64,000 bases of DNA, from NCBI RefSeq assembly GCF_050433445.1, contig NZ_JBNPXF010000001.1:62001-126000 (forward strand). Reading direction: 5' to 3'. This document shows, piece after piece, positions 50,893 to 59,663 of the stretch. The position numbers and the translations under genes are program-made. Source of the DNA: Kroppenstedtia sanguinis. Its GTDB lineage: Bacteria; Bacillota; Bacilli; Thermoactinomycetales; DSM-45169. Under the pieces are notes generated by a model that had not been told where the DNA came from, ran no database searches, and was given only the letters and a program-made list of their open reading frames with translations. Within the stretch, counting starts at the first letter, position 1. Every line of letters starts with the position of its first letter.

Positions 50893-51393
50893 TTGCGCAA
50901 ATCTCAAGATGTCATCGGTCTTCCGGTCATTCATGTGGGAACGGGCAAACGATTGGGGCAAGTTCAGGATCTGCTGTTTGACGAGAACCAGCGGATGGTC
51001 GGACTGTTGTTGGAAAACGGGGGATGGATCCGAAAAGGGAGGTATCTCCCTTTCACAGGAATTACCTCTTTGGGAGCCGACGCAGTGATTGTAGACAGCG
51101 ATGCTGAGATCCGCTCGCTGGAAGAAGGAGAGAGGGGCTGGTTCGGCCTGCTCACCGGACAGCGTAAGCTGAAAGGGCGTTCGGTGGTAATGTCCAACGG
51201 GCGTGAACTGGGAATGGTGGAGGATGTCTACTTCATGGAAAATATGGGAATCCTGATGGGGTATGAGTTGTCCGATGGATTCATCCGCGATCTTCGGGAA
51301 GGGCGGAAAGTGTTTCACCCTGATTCCCCCCTGACTTGGGGAGAGGACGTGTTGATCGCATCCATGGAGGGACAACTTTCTCAGGATCTATGA
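50893..51393 (+). CDS. yrrD: PRC-barrel domain protein (YrrD-like)
   Basis: 166 residues with two PRC-barrel units: SQDVIGLPVIHVGTGKRLGQ at the start and KLKGRSVVMSNGRELGMVED in the middle, each followed by a GLLLENGGW/GYELSDGFI strand. PRC-barrels bind RNA or polymer partners; this product's function is unknown. The position after recD2 is that of yrrD in B. subtilis. The start is TTG 50893 behind GGAGTGAGG. It is co-directional with the two small genes that follow within 35 bp. Confidence 0.88.
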   Translation: MRKSQDVIGLPVIHVGTGKRLGQVQDLLFDENQRMVGLLLENGGWIRKGRYLPFTGITSLGADAVIVDSDAEIRSLEEGERGWFGLLTGQRKLKGRSVVMSNGRELGMVEDVYFMENMGILMGYELSDGFIRDLREGRKVFHPDSPLTWGEDVLIASMEGQLSQDL

Positions 51394-51410
51394 GAAGGTA
51401 GGGATTCCCG

Positions 51411-51608
51411 ATGCTTCGCTGTCCCAATTGTCGATCCCATAATTTGGGGAAAATCGGATCTAACCAGCTATACTGCTGGGAGTGTTTTATCGAACTGTCG
51501 GTAGCCGACGGGAAGATCATTTCTGTTCATCAAGTGGAGGAAGACGGCACATTAAGTTCTTTAAACGATTTGTTTCTGGATCGGAACCAGGATTTCATTT
51601 CCATGTAA
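51411..51608 (+). CDS. Small zinc-ribbon protein, 65 aa
   Basis: Begins MLRCPNCRSHNLGKIGSNQL and has a second CWEC at about residues 22-25: two CxxC knuckles forming a classic zinc ribbon. The C-terminal part is acidic and carries no motif. ATG 51411 has AAGGTAGGGA upstream and the gene follows yrrD by 17 bp, so it is probably in the same operon. Function unknown. The position is that of the small yrz genes near yrrD in B. subtilis, but I cannot match it to one with certainty. Confidence 0.75.
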   Translation: MLRCPNCRSHNLGKIGSNQLYCWECFIELSVADGKIISVHQVEEDGTLSSLNDLFLDRNQDFISM

Positions 51609-51625
51609 CCAGGAAGGGGATTGTT

Positions 51626-51847
51626 ATGAAACGCTCGATCCTATCCGCCCTGTTCATCGGTTCAGCTGCAGCCATGTTGTTCCGTCGCTCCCGTCAAAAC
51701 CGCTCGCGCACTGTACTCGATCAGATGATGAACAACATCCGGCGGGGGGCTCCCCGATGGATGCGTAACCTGAAGCTGAGTACGGCAATGGCTGGGATTG
51801 TCTCTCGGACCATAGGCAACAAAATGATGCGCCGTTTCGTCCGCTAA
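51626..51847 (+). CDS. DUF3918-type small protein (YrzQ-like)
   Basis: 73 residues starting MKRSILSALFIGSAAAMLFR, a short hydrophobic segment followed by a very basic chain (RRSRQNRSR ... RRGAPRWMRNLK). The layout and position match the YrzQ/DUF3918 family downstream of yrrD. A membrane-associated peptide is likely; the role is unknown. ATG 51626 has GGAAGGGG upstream. A longer frame through this start is out of phase with the zinc-ribbon gene and is not used. Last gene before the terminator. Confidence 0.72.
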   Translation: MKRSILSALFIGSAAAMLFRRSRQNRSRTVLDQMMNNIRRGAPRWMRNLKLSTAMAGIVSRTIGNKMMRRFVR

Positions 51848-51931
51848 CCCATTCCTTTGCCCCATACGGTGGATACCAGATACCCCTTCTGTAGCTTTGA
51901 ATGAAGGCAGCCTTTTTTAGGCTGGGTGACT

Positions 51932-51966
51932 TACCCCCGGAAGCATCGGCTTCCGGGGGTTTCTGA
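51932..51966 (+). terminator. Intrinsic terminator after the yrrD operon
   Basis: CCCCCGGAAGC-ATC-GGCTTCCGGGGG, then TTTCTGATT; an almost perfect 11-bp stem. Confidence 0.85.
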
Positions 51967-52012
51967 TTGCTTGGGTAAATGATGGGGGTTGGACATATAC
52001 TGTATCACAGGT

Positions 52013-52196
52013 ATGTTGATTAGCCATATTTTAGGTAGGAAATCAGGTCGGGATAGTGGAACGGTGAAGAGCCTTTGCGTTCTTTGCAAGAGATTCGTAG
52101 CTGTCCTCTCAAGCGATATTTTACGATGGGGGCAATGGGAAGAGCGAAAGGATCGTTTCGTTCCCATCATCCTCTTTATGGTTAATCAACAGCCCT
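52013..52196 (+). repeat. Family B dispersed repeat, copy B4 (internally shortened)
   Basis: Ends ATGTTGATTAGCCATATTTTAG and TTATGGTTAATCAACAG, both intact. The inner block has lost ~65 bp between GAAGAGCCTTTGC and GTTCTTTGCAAGAGA, i.e. the CACCCATAGGGCACAAG and CTCCCGGGTCTCGCTATGC parts. The deletion joins two GC-rich half-sites. Confidence 0.85.
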
Positions 52197-52293
52197 AACT
52201 GTATCAAGATGAATACCAAAATAATACCAAGATTGAACCAGAAAATAGGCGGAAGGGAGTCGTGTGTTACCCAAGCGACCTGTTGCGCCAAAC

Positions 52294-52355
52294 AATCTGG
52301 AAATTAAGGATGCGCCACAGGCACTACAATCTGAAATTAAGGATGCGCCACAGGC
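52294..52355 (+). repeat. Tandem direct repeat, 2 x 28-29 bp
   Basis: AATCTGGAAATTAAGGATGC followed by GCCACAGGC at 52294-52322 recurs with one base missing at 52328-52355, period 34 bp. It lies between B4 and A7 in DNA with no gene. Confidence 0.75.
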
Positions 52356-52386
52356 GCTTCCTCTTGATGGGTTGAAGCCCTGAGAT

Positions 52387-52563
52387 AGAAAAAATCACCA
52401 TACCCACAGGATACCCGTCCTGCCTAGGATTGGTTTACTCCTTCTTACGCTATACAGGGAGGACGGGGTTTCACATGGAGTGACTTTGGCTCGCCAGAAC
52501 AACAGAACGACAGGTGAAATCTCATCCCAACTGTCCAATCAATGAGTTTCACAACGCTTCTAG
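52387..52563 (-). repeat. Family A dispersed repeat, copy A7 (inverted)
   Basis: Reads as the reverse of A1: AAAAAATCACCATACCCACAG, GGGGTTTCACATGGAGTGAC, CTCGCCAGAACAACAGAACG, ACAGGTGAAATCTCATCCC, and TTTCACAACGCTTCTAG at the right edge. Confidence 0.75.
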
Positions 52564-52673
52564 GGGAGACACTCCTTCTTGCGTTGCTGACCTTCCGGCT
52601 TTGCCCTGCCCGATGGTCAGATTCGGAGCGGCCCGTTTCACTTCCTGTGGGATGGTAGGTCGTGTAGTAGCGC

Positions 52674-52698
52674 ACACCATGGCTAATCAACAGCCCTG
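52674..52698 (+). repeat. Family B right-end scrap, copy B6
   Basis: CACCATGGCTAATCAACAGCC matches the right terminal repeat of family B. Together with B4 and A7 it makes a repeat cluster filling nearly all of 52013-52698. Confidence 0.55.
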
Positions 52699-52745
52699 AC
52701 ATCCATATATATACTTTTATTTTAACAATTCTAGGGGGTGGACGT

Positions 52746-53816
52746 ATGGATCGGTTGACGCAAAGCCGCTGGCTGGGGACGGCTTTGCTGGTTCTCGTGA
52801 TCTTGGGAATCCTGTTTTTGCTGGTCCAGATTGAACCGCTAATTCGAGGATTGTTTCTCTTTACCAAAGCCGTGTTGGGTCCTTTTTTGGTCGCAGTGAT
52901 CATTTCCTATCTCCTGAATCCAGTGGTCAATCTGTTGGCCCAACGTTCTTTTCCCCGTTCCCTGGCCGTTCTGTTCATCTATTCTTTGTTTATCGGTGCC
53001 ATCGTCATTCTTTTGACCCATTTGGTCCCCCTGCTCAATGCCCAATTGGTCGAGCTTTCTGAGCATCTGCCGGAATGGAATGCCCGGGTTCAGTCCTGGA
53101 TTGACCAATATAACGACAGTAAGGATTCCCTACCCGAGAGTATCCGCCTGGGGATCGAGAAAGCCCTTGATCGGGTAGAAGGTGCTGTCACTGACGGGGT
53201 AGACCATCTGATGGATTCGCTGGGATCTACCCTCAACCAACTTTTTTTGGCAGTGATCATCCCCTTCCTCGCTTTTTACATGTTGAAAGATGTGGATGTG
53301 ATCGAGAAATCAGTGATCACCATGCTTCCTGTCCGTCGGCGCAAGGAAGTGTATCGTTTATTGCGGGATGTGGATGAAGCATTGGGCAATTATATCCGGG
53401 GACAGTTGCTCGTCTGTGCCAGTGTGGGTATACTGGCCTATATCGGGTATCTGGTGATTCACCTGCCCTATGCCCTGATTCTCGCCTTGCTGGTGGCTGT
53501 TTTCAATGTGATCCCTTACCTGGGTCCCATTTTCGGAGCGATCCCCGCCTTGTTGGTAGCGATGGCGATCTCTCCGGAGAAGATGATCGCGGTGATCGTG
53601 GTGAATCTACTGGTCCAAACCTTAGAGGGAAATATCCTCTCTCCCCAGATCGTGGGCAAGACGTTGCATATGCACCCTCTGTTCATTATCTTTGCCCTCT
53701 TGGTGGGAGGGGAAGCCGGTGGACTCATCGGCCTGATTCTGGGGGTTCCCTTCTTTGCTGTTGTCAAAGTGATCGTGGAACATGTGGCAGCTCATTACAT
53801 GAAAAAACACCCCTAA
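52746..53816 (+). CDS. AI-2E family transporter (YrrI-like permease)
   Basis: 356-residue membrane protein of the PF01594 family. An N-terminal helix pair (WLGTALLVLVILGILFLLVQ and AVLGPFLVAVIISYLLNPVV) is followed by a third helix, a ~70-residue external helical loop, the NQLFLAVIIPFLAFYMLKD helix and a C-terminal four-helix block with VFNVIPYLGPIFGAIPALLV and LVGGEAGGLIGLILGVPFFA, the family signature. Family members export peptides, AI-2-like molecules or Na+/H+; the substrate here is unknown. ATG 52746 has AGGGGGTGG upstream. B. subtilis has yrrI in the same place before alaS. Confidence 0.92.
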   Translation: MDRLTQSRWLGTALLVLVILGILFLLVQIEPLIRGLFLFTKAVLGPFLVAVIISYLLNPVVNLLAQRSFPRSLAVLFIYSLFIGAIVILLTHLVPLLNAQLVELSEHLPEWNARVQSWIDQYNDSKDSLPESIRLGIEKALDRVEGAVTDGVDHLMDSLGSTLNQLFLAVIIPFLAFYMLKDVDVIEKSVITMLPVRRRKEVYRLLRDVDEALGNYIRGQLLVCASVGILAYIGYLVIHLPYALILALLVAVFNVIPYLGPIFGAIPALLVAMAISPEKMIAVIVVNLLVQTLEGNILSPQIVGKTLHMHPLFIIFALLVGGEAGGLIGLILGVPFFAVVKVIVEHVAAHYMKKHP

Positions 53817-53857
53817 CAGGTATGAAGTGCGGATCATTCGTAGTATAATAGGCGGGA

Positions 53858-54118
53858 CAACCTGCTGATTTATATCGTAAAAGCGTTGAGGGAACCGAAG
53901 TAAACCGGATGCTCGCTCAGAGAGAAAGGTCCCCGGCTGAGAGGCCTTTTGCGGATGCAGGCGGTTGAAAGCCAGTTCCGGAGTGCGGGTGTAAACCGCC
54001 GGCGTCCTTTACTGCCGTTATCTTTTTAAGAGACCTTCGTCGAGAGTACGGGGGTAATCGGGGTGGTACCGCGGGAACCTTTCTCGTCCCTGAAGGGATG
54101 GAAGGTTTTTTTATTTGG
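53858..54118 (+). promoter_or_regulatory. T-box riboswitch of alaS
   Basis: A TATAAT -10 lies at 53844-53849. Stem I has AGTA at 53899-53902; its base pairs GGGAAC with GTTCC. Directly before the 3' strand stands GAAAGCCA, giving the specifier GCC (53971-53973), an alanine codon. The T-box GGGTGGTACCGCGG is at 54061-54074. The terminator AACCTTTC.. / GGAAGGTT with seven T ends the leader at ~54115. Uncharged tRNA-Ala would favour read-through into alaS. Confidence 0.95.
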
Positions 54119-54137
54119 GTTGAAGGGAATGAAGCCG

Positions 54138-56762
54138 ATGAAAGGCAATGAGATTCGGAAAAAGTTTCTTGATTTTTTCCAGGAGAAAGGACATCGGGTG
54201 GAACCCAGTGCCTCTCTGGTGCCTGTGGATGATCCGACTCTCCTGTGGATTAACAGCGGGGTGGCCACGTTAAAGAAATACTTCGACGGTCGAGTGAAAC
54301 CGGATAATCCCCGGATGGTTAATGCACAAAAATCGATCCGGACCAACGATATCGAAAACGTGGGATACACTGCTCGCCACCACACTTTTTTCGAAATGCT
54401 GGGCAACTTCTCCATTGGAGATTATTTCAAGGAGGAGGCGATCCAGTGGGCGTGGGAGTTTTTGACGGATCCTGCCTGGATGGGGATGGATCCGGAGCGA
54501 CTTTCAGTCACCATCCATCCTGAAGATGATGAAGCTTATCGGATTTGGCATGAACAAGTGGGGATACCCGAAAAACGAATCGTGAAGCTGGAAGAGAATT
54601 TCTGGGATATTGGGGAAGGGCCCAGTGGACCCAACACGGAGATTTTCTATGACCGGGGTGAATCTTATGGGGACCCTGAGGATCCGGAATGCTATCCCGG
54701 GGGGGAGAATGAACGCTTTCTGGAGATTTGGAACTTGGTTTTCTCCCAATATAATCACAATCCCGACGGGAGCTACACCCCATTGCCCAAGAAGAATATC
54801 GATACCGGGATGGGGCTAGAGCGAATGGCATCGGTGATGCAAGAGGTTCCCACTAATTTTGACACGGATCTTTTCCAGCCGATGATTCAAAGGGTCTGTG
54901 AAAGCACAGGTGTCAAATACGGAGTGGACCCGAAAACTGACACTGCACTCAAGGTGATCGCTGATCATATACGCACACTGGTATTTGCCATCGGCGACGG
55001 AGTGACCCCTTCTAATGAGGGACGAGGGTATGTCCTGAGACGGCTGTTGCGTCGGGCAGTTCGGTATGCACGCACCTTGGGAATTGAACGGGCTTTCCTT
55101 TATTCTTTGACCGATGTCGTGGTCGGAATGATGGAGGAATTTTATCCGGAGCCGTCCCAAAAGAAAGACCTGATCCGGCAGGTGATCCAAAAGGAAGAGG
55201 AACGGTTCTTGGAAACCTTGTCTGAGGGTTTGCATCTATTGGAGTTGAAAACAGCAAAACTCCAGGAAGAAGGCAAAAAGGAGATCAGCGGTTCCGACGC
55301 CTTTACTCTGTATGACACCTATGGGTTTCCGCTGGATCTGACAGAAGACTTTGCGCGAGAAAAGGGATTGTCGGTGGATACCCAAGGGTTTGAGCAGGCG
55401 ATGGCCCGCCAGCGGGAACGGGCACGAAAGGCCCGCCAAGATGAAGGGAGTATGCAAGTCCAAGGAGGCGTCCTAGCTGATTTGGATGTGGAGACTCACT
55501 TTATCGGGTATACCTCCCGCCAGGCGGACACCCAGGTGGTGGCCCTGATTCAGGATCAGCGTTTGGTGGAGAAGGTGGATGAAGGAAGCCATTGCTTCGT
55601 TCTGCTGAAGGAAACCCCCTTTTATGCCGAAAGCGGGGGCCAGGTGGGAGATCGCGGAGAGATCCTCGCACCCGGTGCCCGGTTGATCGTGGAGGATGTA
55701 AAAAAAGGCCCCCGCGGGGAACATGTCCATCAAGTTCGGGTAGAAGCCGGAACTCTGCGGCAAGGGGACCCGGTAGATGCCCGGATTGATCCTGGATTCA
55801 GGGAAGATGTGGTGAAGAACCATACAGCCACCCATCTGCTGCACAAAGCACTGAAAGAAGTGGTAGGGGAACATGTGAATCAAGCCGGTTCCCTGGTGGC
55901 CCCCGACCGGCTCCGATTTGATTTCAGCCATATGGAGCCCTTGACTGAGGAAGAGAGACGGGAAGTGGAAGAACGGGTCAATCAACAGATTTGGGCCAAT
56001 CTCCCGGTGGAAACCTTTGAGAAAGGCTTGGAAGAGGCCAAAGCGATGGGGGCGATGGCCCTGTTTGGCGAAAAATACGGAGATCGGGTGCGTGTAGTCC
56101 AGGTGGGAGATTACAGTCTGGAACTATGCGGTGGCACTCATGTGCGACAGACAGGGGAGATCGGACTATTCAAGCTGGTGAGCGAAGGCGGGATTGGCTC
56201 TGGCATCCGTCGCTTGGAAGCGGTGACCGGTCGTCAAGCCTATCGCCACCTTGAAAACAGGCTGGACATTTTGGAAGAGGTCGCCCGTCATCTCAAAACC
56301 CAACCCGTTGAAGTGGTGGAACGATTGGAGACCTTACAGAACCGGACCAAGGAATTAACCCGGGAAAATGAATCTCTGCGCTCGAAACTGAATCGATTGG
56401 AAGGGGAAAATCTGGCTCGGGATATAAAGGAAATCAACGGGGTTCCGGTTTTGGCGGCGCGAGTGGACATTCCCGACATGGAAGGACTGCGACAGATGGT
56501 GGATGATCTGAAAACCCGGATTCCCCAAGGGATCATTCTCCTCGGCGCGGCAAGTGAAGGAAAAGTGCAATTGGTGGCTGCGGTCTCTTCCGATTATGTA
56601 AAAGCAGGGTTCCACGCCGGAAAATTGGTCAAAGAAGCGGCATCCCACTGTGGTGGCGGAGGAGGGGGACGTCCTAACATGGCTCAAGCCGGGGGCAAGC
56701 AACCGGAGAAATTGGATGAAGCTTTGGCTGCTGCGATAGAATATATTAAAGTACAAGGGTAA
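54138..56762 (+). CDS. alaS: Alanyl-tRNA synthetase
   Basis: 874-residue class II synthetase with all parts: the catalytic core (KFLDFFQEKGHRVEPSASLV, MVNAQKSIRTNDIENVG, ARHHTFFEMLGNFSIGDYF), tRNA-recognition domain, and editing domain with the zinc site NHTATHLLHKAL and LCGGTHV. The C-terminal coiled coil and glycine-rich C-Ala domain (CGGGGGGRPNMAQAGG) follow. ATG 54138 is chosen over ATG 54129 because GAAGGG (54122-54127) is 10 nt from the former and 1 nt from the latter; the upstream frame runs through the T-box terminator. yrzL follows 117 bp later. Confidence 0.98.
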   Translation: MKGNEIRKKFLDFFQEKGHRVEPSASLVPVDDPTLLWINSGVATLKKYFDGRVKPDNPRMVNAQKSIRTNDIENVGYTARHHTFFEMLGNFSIGDYFKEEAIQWAWEFLTDPAWMGMDPERLSVTIHPEDDEAYRIWHEQVGIPEKRIVKLEENFWDIGEGPSGPNTEIFYDRGESYGDPEDPECYPGGENERFLEIWNLVFSQYNHNPDGSYTPLPKKNIDTGMGLERMASVMQEVPTNFDTDLFQPMIQRVCESTGVKYGVDPKTDTALKVIADHIRTLVFAIGDGVTPSNEGRGYVLRRLLRRAVRYARTLGIERAFLYSLTDVVVGMMEEFYPEPSQKKDLIRQVIQKEEERFLETLSEGLHLLELKTAKLQEEGKKEISGSDAFTLYDTYGFPLDLTEDFAREKGLSVDTQGFEQAMARQRERARKARQDEGSMQVQGGVLADLDVETHFIGYTSRQADTQVVALIQDQRLVEKVDEGSHCFVLLKETPFYAESGGQVGDRGEILAPGARLIVEDVKKGPRGEHVHQVRVEAGTLRQGDPVDARIDPGFREDVVKNHTATHLLHKALKEVVGEHVNQAGSLVAPDRLRFDFSHMEPLTEEERREVEERVNQQIWANLPVETFEKGLEEAKAMGAMALFGEKYGDRVRVVQVGDYSLELCGGTHVRQTGEIGLFKLVSEGGIGSGIRRLEAVTGRQAYRHLENRLDILEEVARHLKTQPVEVVERLETLQNRTKELTRENESLRSKLNRLEGENLARDIKEINGVPVLAARVDIPDMEGLRQMVDDLKTRIPQGIILLGAASEGKVQLVAAVSSDYVKAGFHAGKLVKEAASHCGGGGGGRPNMAQAGGKQPEKLDEALAAAIEYIKVQG

Positions 56763-56879
56763 CCAATTTCCTTTCTTCTTTTCATAAAGCAATTTCATGA
56801 AAAAGAGGAAATGAATCTGAAAAGGCGAATGGTTACAGAAAGATGGGCCAATAGATAGAAAGAGGTGTTAAGACGATCC

Positions 56880-57140
56880 ATGGATAAAACAATGAAATTT
56901 GACTTCCGTGGAGAGGATCAGGAAGCGAACCCCCGAGAAGTGTTGTTGATGGTATACTCTGCTCTCAAGGAGAAGGGATACAATCCGATCAACCAGTTAG
57001 TGGGGTATCTCCTCTCCGGAGATCCGGCATATATTCCCCGACACAATAACGCCCGTGCCTTGATCCGCAAACTGGAACGGGATGAACTGCTGGAGGAATT
57101 GGTAAAAACCTTTCTTGAATCCAATCAACAACAGGATTAG
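56880..57140 (+). CDS. yrzL: IreB-family regulatory protein (YrzL, DUF965)
   Basis: 86 residues, almost all of it the UPF0297/DUF965 domain: TMKFDFRGEDQEANPREVLL, MVYSALKEKGYNPINQLVGY, LLSGDPAYIPRHNNARALIR, KLERDELLEELVKTFLE. In Enterococcus the homologue IreB is a substrate of the Ser/Thr kinase IreK; the N-terminal threonine (DKTMKF) is in the matching place. ATG 56880 is used; GTG 56865 overlaps the AGAGGTG ribosome site. Always found next to ruvX in Firmicutes, as here. Confidence 0.95.
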   Translation: MDKTMKFDFRGEDQEANPREVLLMVYSALKEKGYNPINQLVGYLLSGDPAYIPRHNNARALIRKLERDELLEELVKTFLESNQQQD

Positions 57141-57298
57141 AACGTATCTGGTCATTTAGTGCCGATGTGAAGAGAAGTGCTCCCGGCAATAGATGGATCA
57201 GATATACCCTGGTACTGCTTTGAACCTATTTTTGAGAGCGAGATTTATTCTCTTCCTAGGGATGAATCAAAGAAATTGGATGGTCAGGAGCGAATCGA

Positions 57299-57724
57299 TT
57301 GACCCGAATCATGGGATTGGACCTCGGAGAAAAAAGAGTGGGAGTGGCGATCAGCGATCCGATGGGGTGGACTGCTCAGGGTGTGGAAGTCCTACAACGG
57401 GATCATCTCGATTGGATAGATCGCCTCGCCCAACTGATTGAGGATTATGAAGTGGAAGCCCTAGTGGTAGGCTTGCCCCGCAATATGGATGGATCCATTG
57501 GAGAAAAAGGGGAAGCCTGTCGGCAGTTGGGCCAGGAATTGGGAGAACGTTTTCAAATCCCGGTGGAACTCTGGGATGAACGATTGTCCACCGTTGCAGT
57601 GGAAAGGACCTTGATCGATGCCGATCTAAGTCGTCGCAAACGGCGAAAAGTAGTGGATCGGATGGCGGCCTCCTGGATTCTGCAAGGGTATCTGGAAGCC
57701 CGAAGGAGGAATAGAGATGAGTGA
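57299..57724 (+). CDS. ruvX: Holliday-junction resolvase-like protein / pre-16S rRNA nuclease YqgF
   Basis: 141-residue RNase H-fold nuclease of the YqgF/RuvX group, held to process the 5' end of 16S rRNA. Motifs: RIMGLDLGEKRVGVAISDPM at the start with the catalytic Asp, VVGLPRNMDGSIGEKGEA in the middle, and LWDERLSTVAVERTLIDADL with the second acidic site; KVVDRMAASWILQGYL closes it. The start is TTG 57299 after CAGGAG. The end overlaps yzrB-type DUF1292 gene by eight bases. Order alaS-yrzL-ruvX-DUF1292 is conserved. Confidence 0.96.
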   Translation: MTRIMGLDLGEKRVGVAISDPMGWTAQGVEVLQRDHLDWIDRLAQLIEDYEVEALVVGLPRNMDGSIGEKGEACRQLGQELGERFQIPVELWDERLSTVAVERTLIDADLSRRKRRKVVDRMAASWILQGYLEARRRNRDE

Positions 57725-58025
57725 GAATGGGAACCATGAACATGAACAAGAAATGATCGTTATCACCAATGAGGATGGGCAGGAGGAGACCTTTGAAGTG
57801 CTCTTCCGCTTTGAACAGGATAATGGTCATAAATATATCCTGCTCACCCCTGCCAATGAGGAAGAGGAAGAAGATGACGAGACGGCGGAGCAGGAGGTTT
57901 ATCCCTTTCGCTACGAAGAGGATGGGGACAACATTAACCTGATTCCGATTGAAGACGAGAGCGAGTGGGACATGGTCGAAGAAGTTTTGCACACGTTGGA
58001 GACGGAACTGAATCAAGACGGATGA
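57717..58025 (+). CDS. yrzB: DUF1292 family protein (YrzB-like)
   Basis: 102 residues, strongly acidic. The DUF1292 core is visible: EMIVITNEDGQEETFEVLFR, FEQDNGHKYILLTPANE, an acidic linker (EEEEEDDETAEQE) and VYPFRYEEDGDNINLIPIED with ESEWDMVEEVL. Function unknown. ATG 57717 has AGGAGGAA upstream and overlaps the ruvX stop. It is followed after three bases by a second, diverged DUF1292 gene. Confidence 0.93.
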   Translation: MSENGNHEHEQEMIVITNEDGQEETFEVLFRFEQDNGHKYILLTPANEEEEEDDETAEQEVYPFRYEEDGDNINLIPIEDESEWDMVEEVLHTLETELNQDG

Positions 58026-58028
58026 TGG

Positions 58029-58343
58029 GTGATCCTTTTGGAAACACAGAGTGAAAAAATGGCTCGAAAACTGAATACCCTCGAAAACGAATGGGGACAG
58101 GAATTGACTCTTGTAGATGAAGAGGGAGTCAACCAGGACTCCCGTTATCGGATTTTGCGGGAATTGGAAGTGGATGGACAGCATTATGCGGTATTAAGCG
58201 CTTTCGAAGAACGAACTCCAGATGCCTTTATCTTTCGGGTCAGCCAAAAAGACGGGGGACCGCGCCTGGAGCATGTAGATGATGAGGATGAATGGGACCA
58301 TGTGACGGATGCACTAGACGAAATGCTCTATTTAGGCGATTGA
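58029..58343 (+). CDS. Second DUF1292-family protein
   Basis: 104 residues with the same overall plan as its neighbour (ELTLVDEEGVNQDSRYRILR, LEVDGQHYAVLSAFEER, and EDEWDHVTDALDEMLY at the end) but low identity. It therefore looks like an old tandem duplication. The start could be GTG 58029 or TTG 58038; the GGGTGAT before TTG 58038 gives better spacing. It ends at a clear terminator, closing the yrzL-ruvX-DUF1292-DUF1292 transcript. Function unknown. Confidence 0.85.
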   Translation: MILLETQSEKMARKLNTLENEWGQELTLVDEEGVNQDSRYRILRELEVDGQHYAVLSAFEERTPDAFIFRVSQKDGGPRLEHVDDEDEWDHVTDALDEMLYLGD

Positions 58344-58349
58344 TGTCGA

Positions 58350-58380
58350 ATGACGGGGGATTCCCCGTTTTTTTTTATGG
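58350..58380 (+). terminator. Intrinsic terminator after the DUF1292 genes
   Basis: ACGGGG-GATT-CCCCGT stem followed by nine T. Confidence 0.9.
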
Positions 58381-58429
58381 GACATGTGATAACATTAGGA
58401 GGGCAAAATAGTAGAAGGGGTACCCATGA

Positions 58430-59467
58430 ATGAAATGGCTGATGCGTATTATTTATACTTTAATCCTTTTTTCCGCATGGTCTTTTCTGGCTTATCTTTA
58501 TGTGGATTATTCCCTCGGTTCTCCCAAGCGGTCCGAGCCTGTCCAATTGGAAATCGGATCCGGGACTTCTACGACGGCAATCGGCCGGATGTTAAAGGAA
58601 CAGGGTTTGATCCGAAACGATTGGTTTTTCAGTACATATGCGTGGCTGACAGGTAAATCCAAAGGGTTGCAAGCGGGGGTTTACCAGATCCCCCCTGAGG
58701 TGGATGTCAACGGAATTTTTGATATCATCACCAATGGACGCCAAAATACAGTCGCGGTCACCATTCCAGAAGGTTACACAATCGAGCAGATTGGCGAAAA
58801 GCTGGAACAAAAAACTAAATTTTCCAAAGAAGAGTTTATCCAGGCGGTGGAAGAAGGAGAATTTAACCAAGATTTTCTCCAGAAAGTTCCCAAGGATTCC
58901 CAACGACGCTATCGATTAGAAGGATATCTTTATCCCAGCACTTACAACATCCCCAAAACCGCCAAACCAGAGGACGTGGTGCAAATGATGCTGGGCCAAT
59001 TCAACAATAAGATGAAGGAACACGGGGTGATGGAACAACTGCAGAATAAAAACCTGACCTTGGACAAATGGGTGACGATCGCTTCGATTGTGGAACGGGA
59101 AGGACAAGCCAAACAGGAATTCCCGAAAATTGCAGGCGTGATTTATAATCGCCTAAACAAAAATATGCGGCTTCAGGTGGATGCCACAATCCAATATGCC
59201 CGTGGTTCCCAAAAGGCTCGCCTTTCTTACGATGATCTGAAACTGGACAGTGTTTATAACACCTATAAGATTGAGGGTCTCCCTCCAGGAGCCATCTCCA
59301 ATCCGGGTGAAAAAGCGCTTCTCGCTGCCCTGAATCCAGACAAACACGCGTACCTTTATTATGTGACCAAAAAGGATGGTACGGGAGAACATTATTTTGC
59401 CGAAACCTTTGAACAGCATCAACGCTATATTAAACAAAGCAAACAGACGCAAAACAGCTCAAACTAA
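58430..59467 (+). CDS. mltG: Endolytic murein transglycosylase MltG, copy 1
   Basis: Cuts nascent glycan strands at the outer face of the membrane. 345 residues. One N-terminal membrane helix (IIYTLILFSAWSFLAYLYV) precedes a LysM-like subdomain with GTSTTAIGRMLKEQGLIRND and the YceG/MltG domain: RYRLEGYLYPSTYNIPKTA, WVTIASIVEREGQAKQEFPK with catalytic Glu222, GVIYNRLNKNMRLQVDATIQ, and NTYKIEGLPPGAISNPGEKA. ATG 58430 follows AAGGGG. A paralogue of nearly the same length starts 196 bp downstream. Confidence 0.95.
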   Translation: MKWLMRIIYTLILFSAWSFLAYLYVDYSLGSPKRSEPVQLEIGSGTSTTAIGRMLKEQGLIRNDWFFSTYAWLTGKSKGLQAGVYQIPPEVDVNGIFDIITNGRQNTVAVTIPEGYTIEQIGEKLEQKTKFSKEEFIQAVEEGEFNQDFLQKVPKDSQRRYRLEGYLYPSTYNIPKTAKPEDVVQMMLGQFNNKMKEHGVMEQLQNKNLTLDKWVTIASIVEREGQAKQEFPKIAGVIYNRLNKNMRLQVDATIQYARGSQKARLSYDDLKLDSVYNTYKIEGLPPGAISNPGEKALLAALNPDKHAYLYYVTKKDGTGEHYFAETFEQHQRYIKQSKQTQNSSN

Positions 59468-59663
59468 GTGAAAAATAAAATAGTTACAGGGAGAAATGGT
59501 TTTTTCTACTTTTGTATCAAAGGGATGGGAGTCCCAAGGACTCCAACGGTCTGGATGGGGGAGGGGCCCGTGATCGACTTTCTCGTTCATTGGGCCGATT
59601 GTTCAGATAGTGAGGTTATGGTAAGGTAAGGGCGAAAACACATCAGGAGAGGAAGCAACCCCC

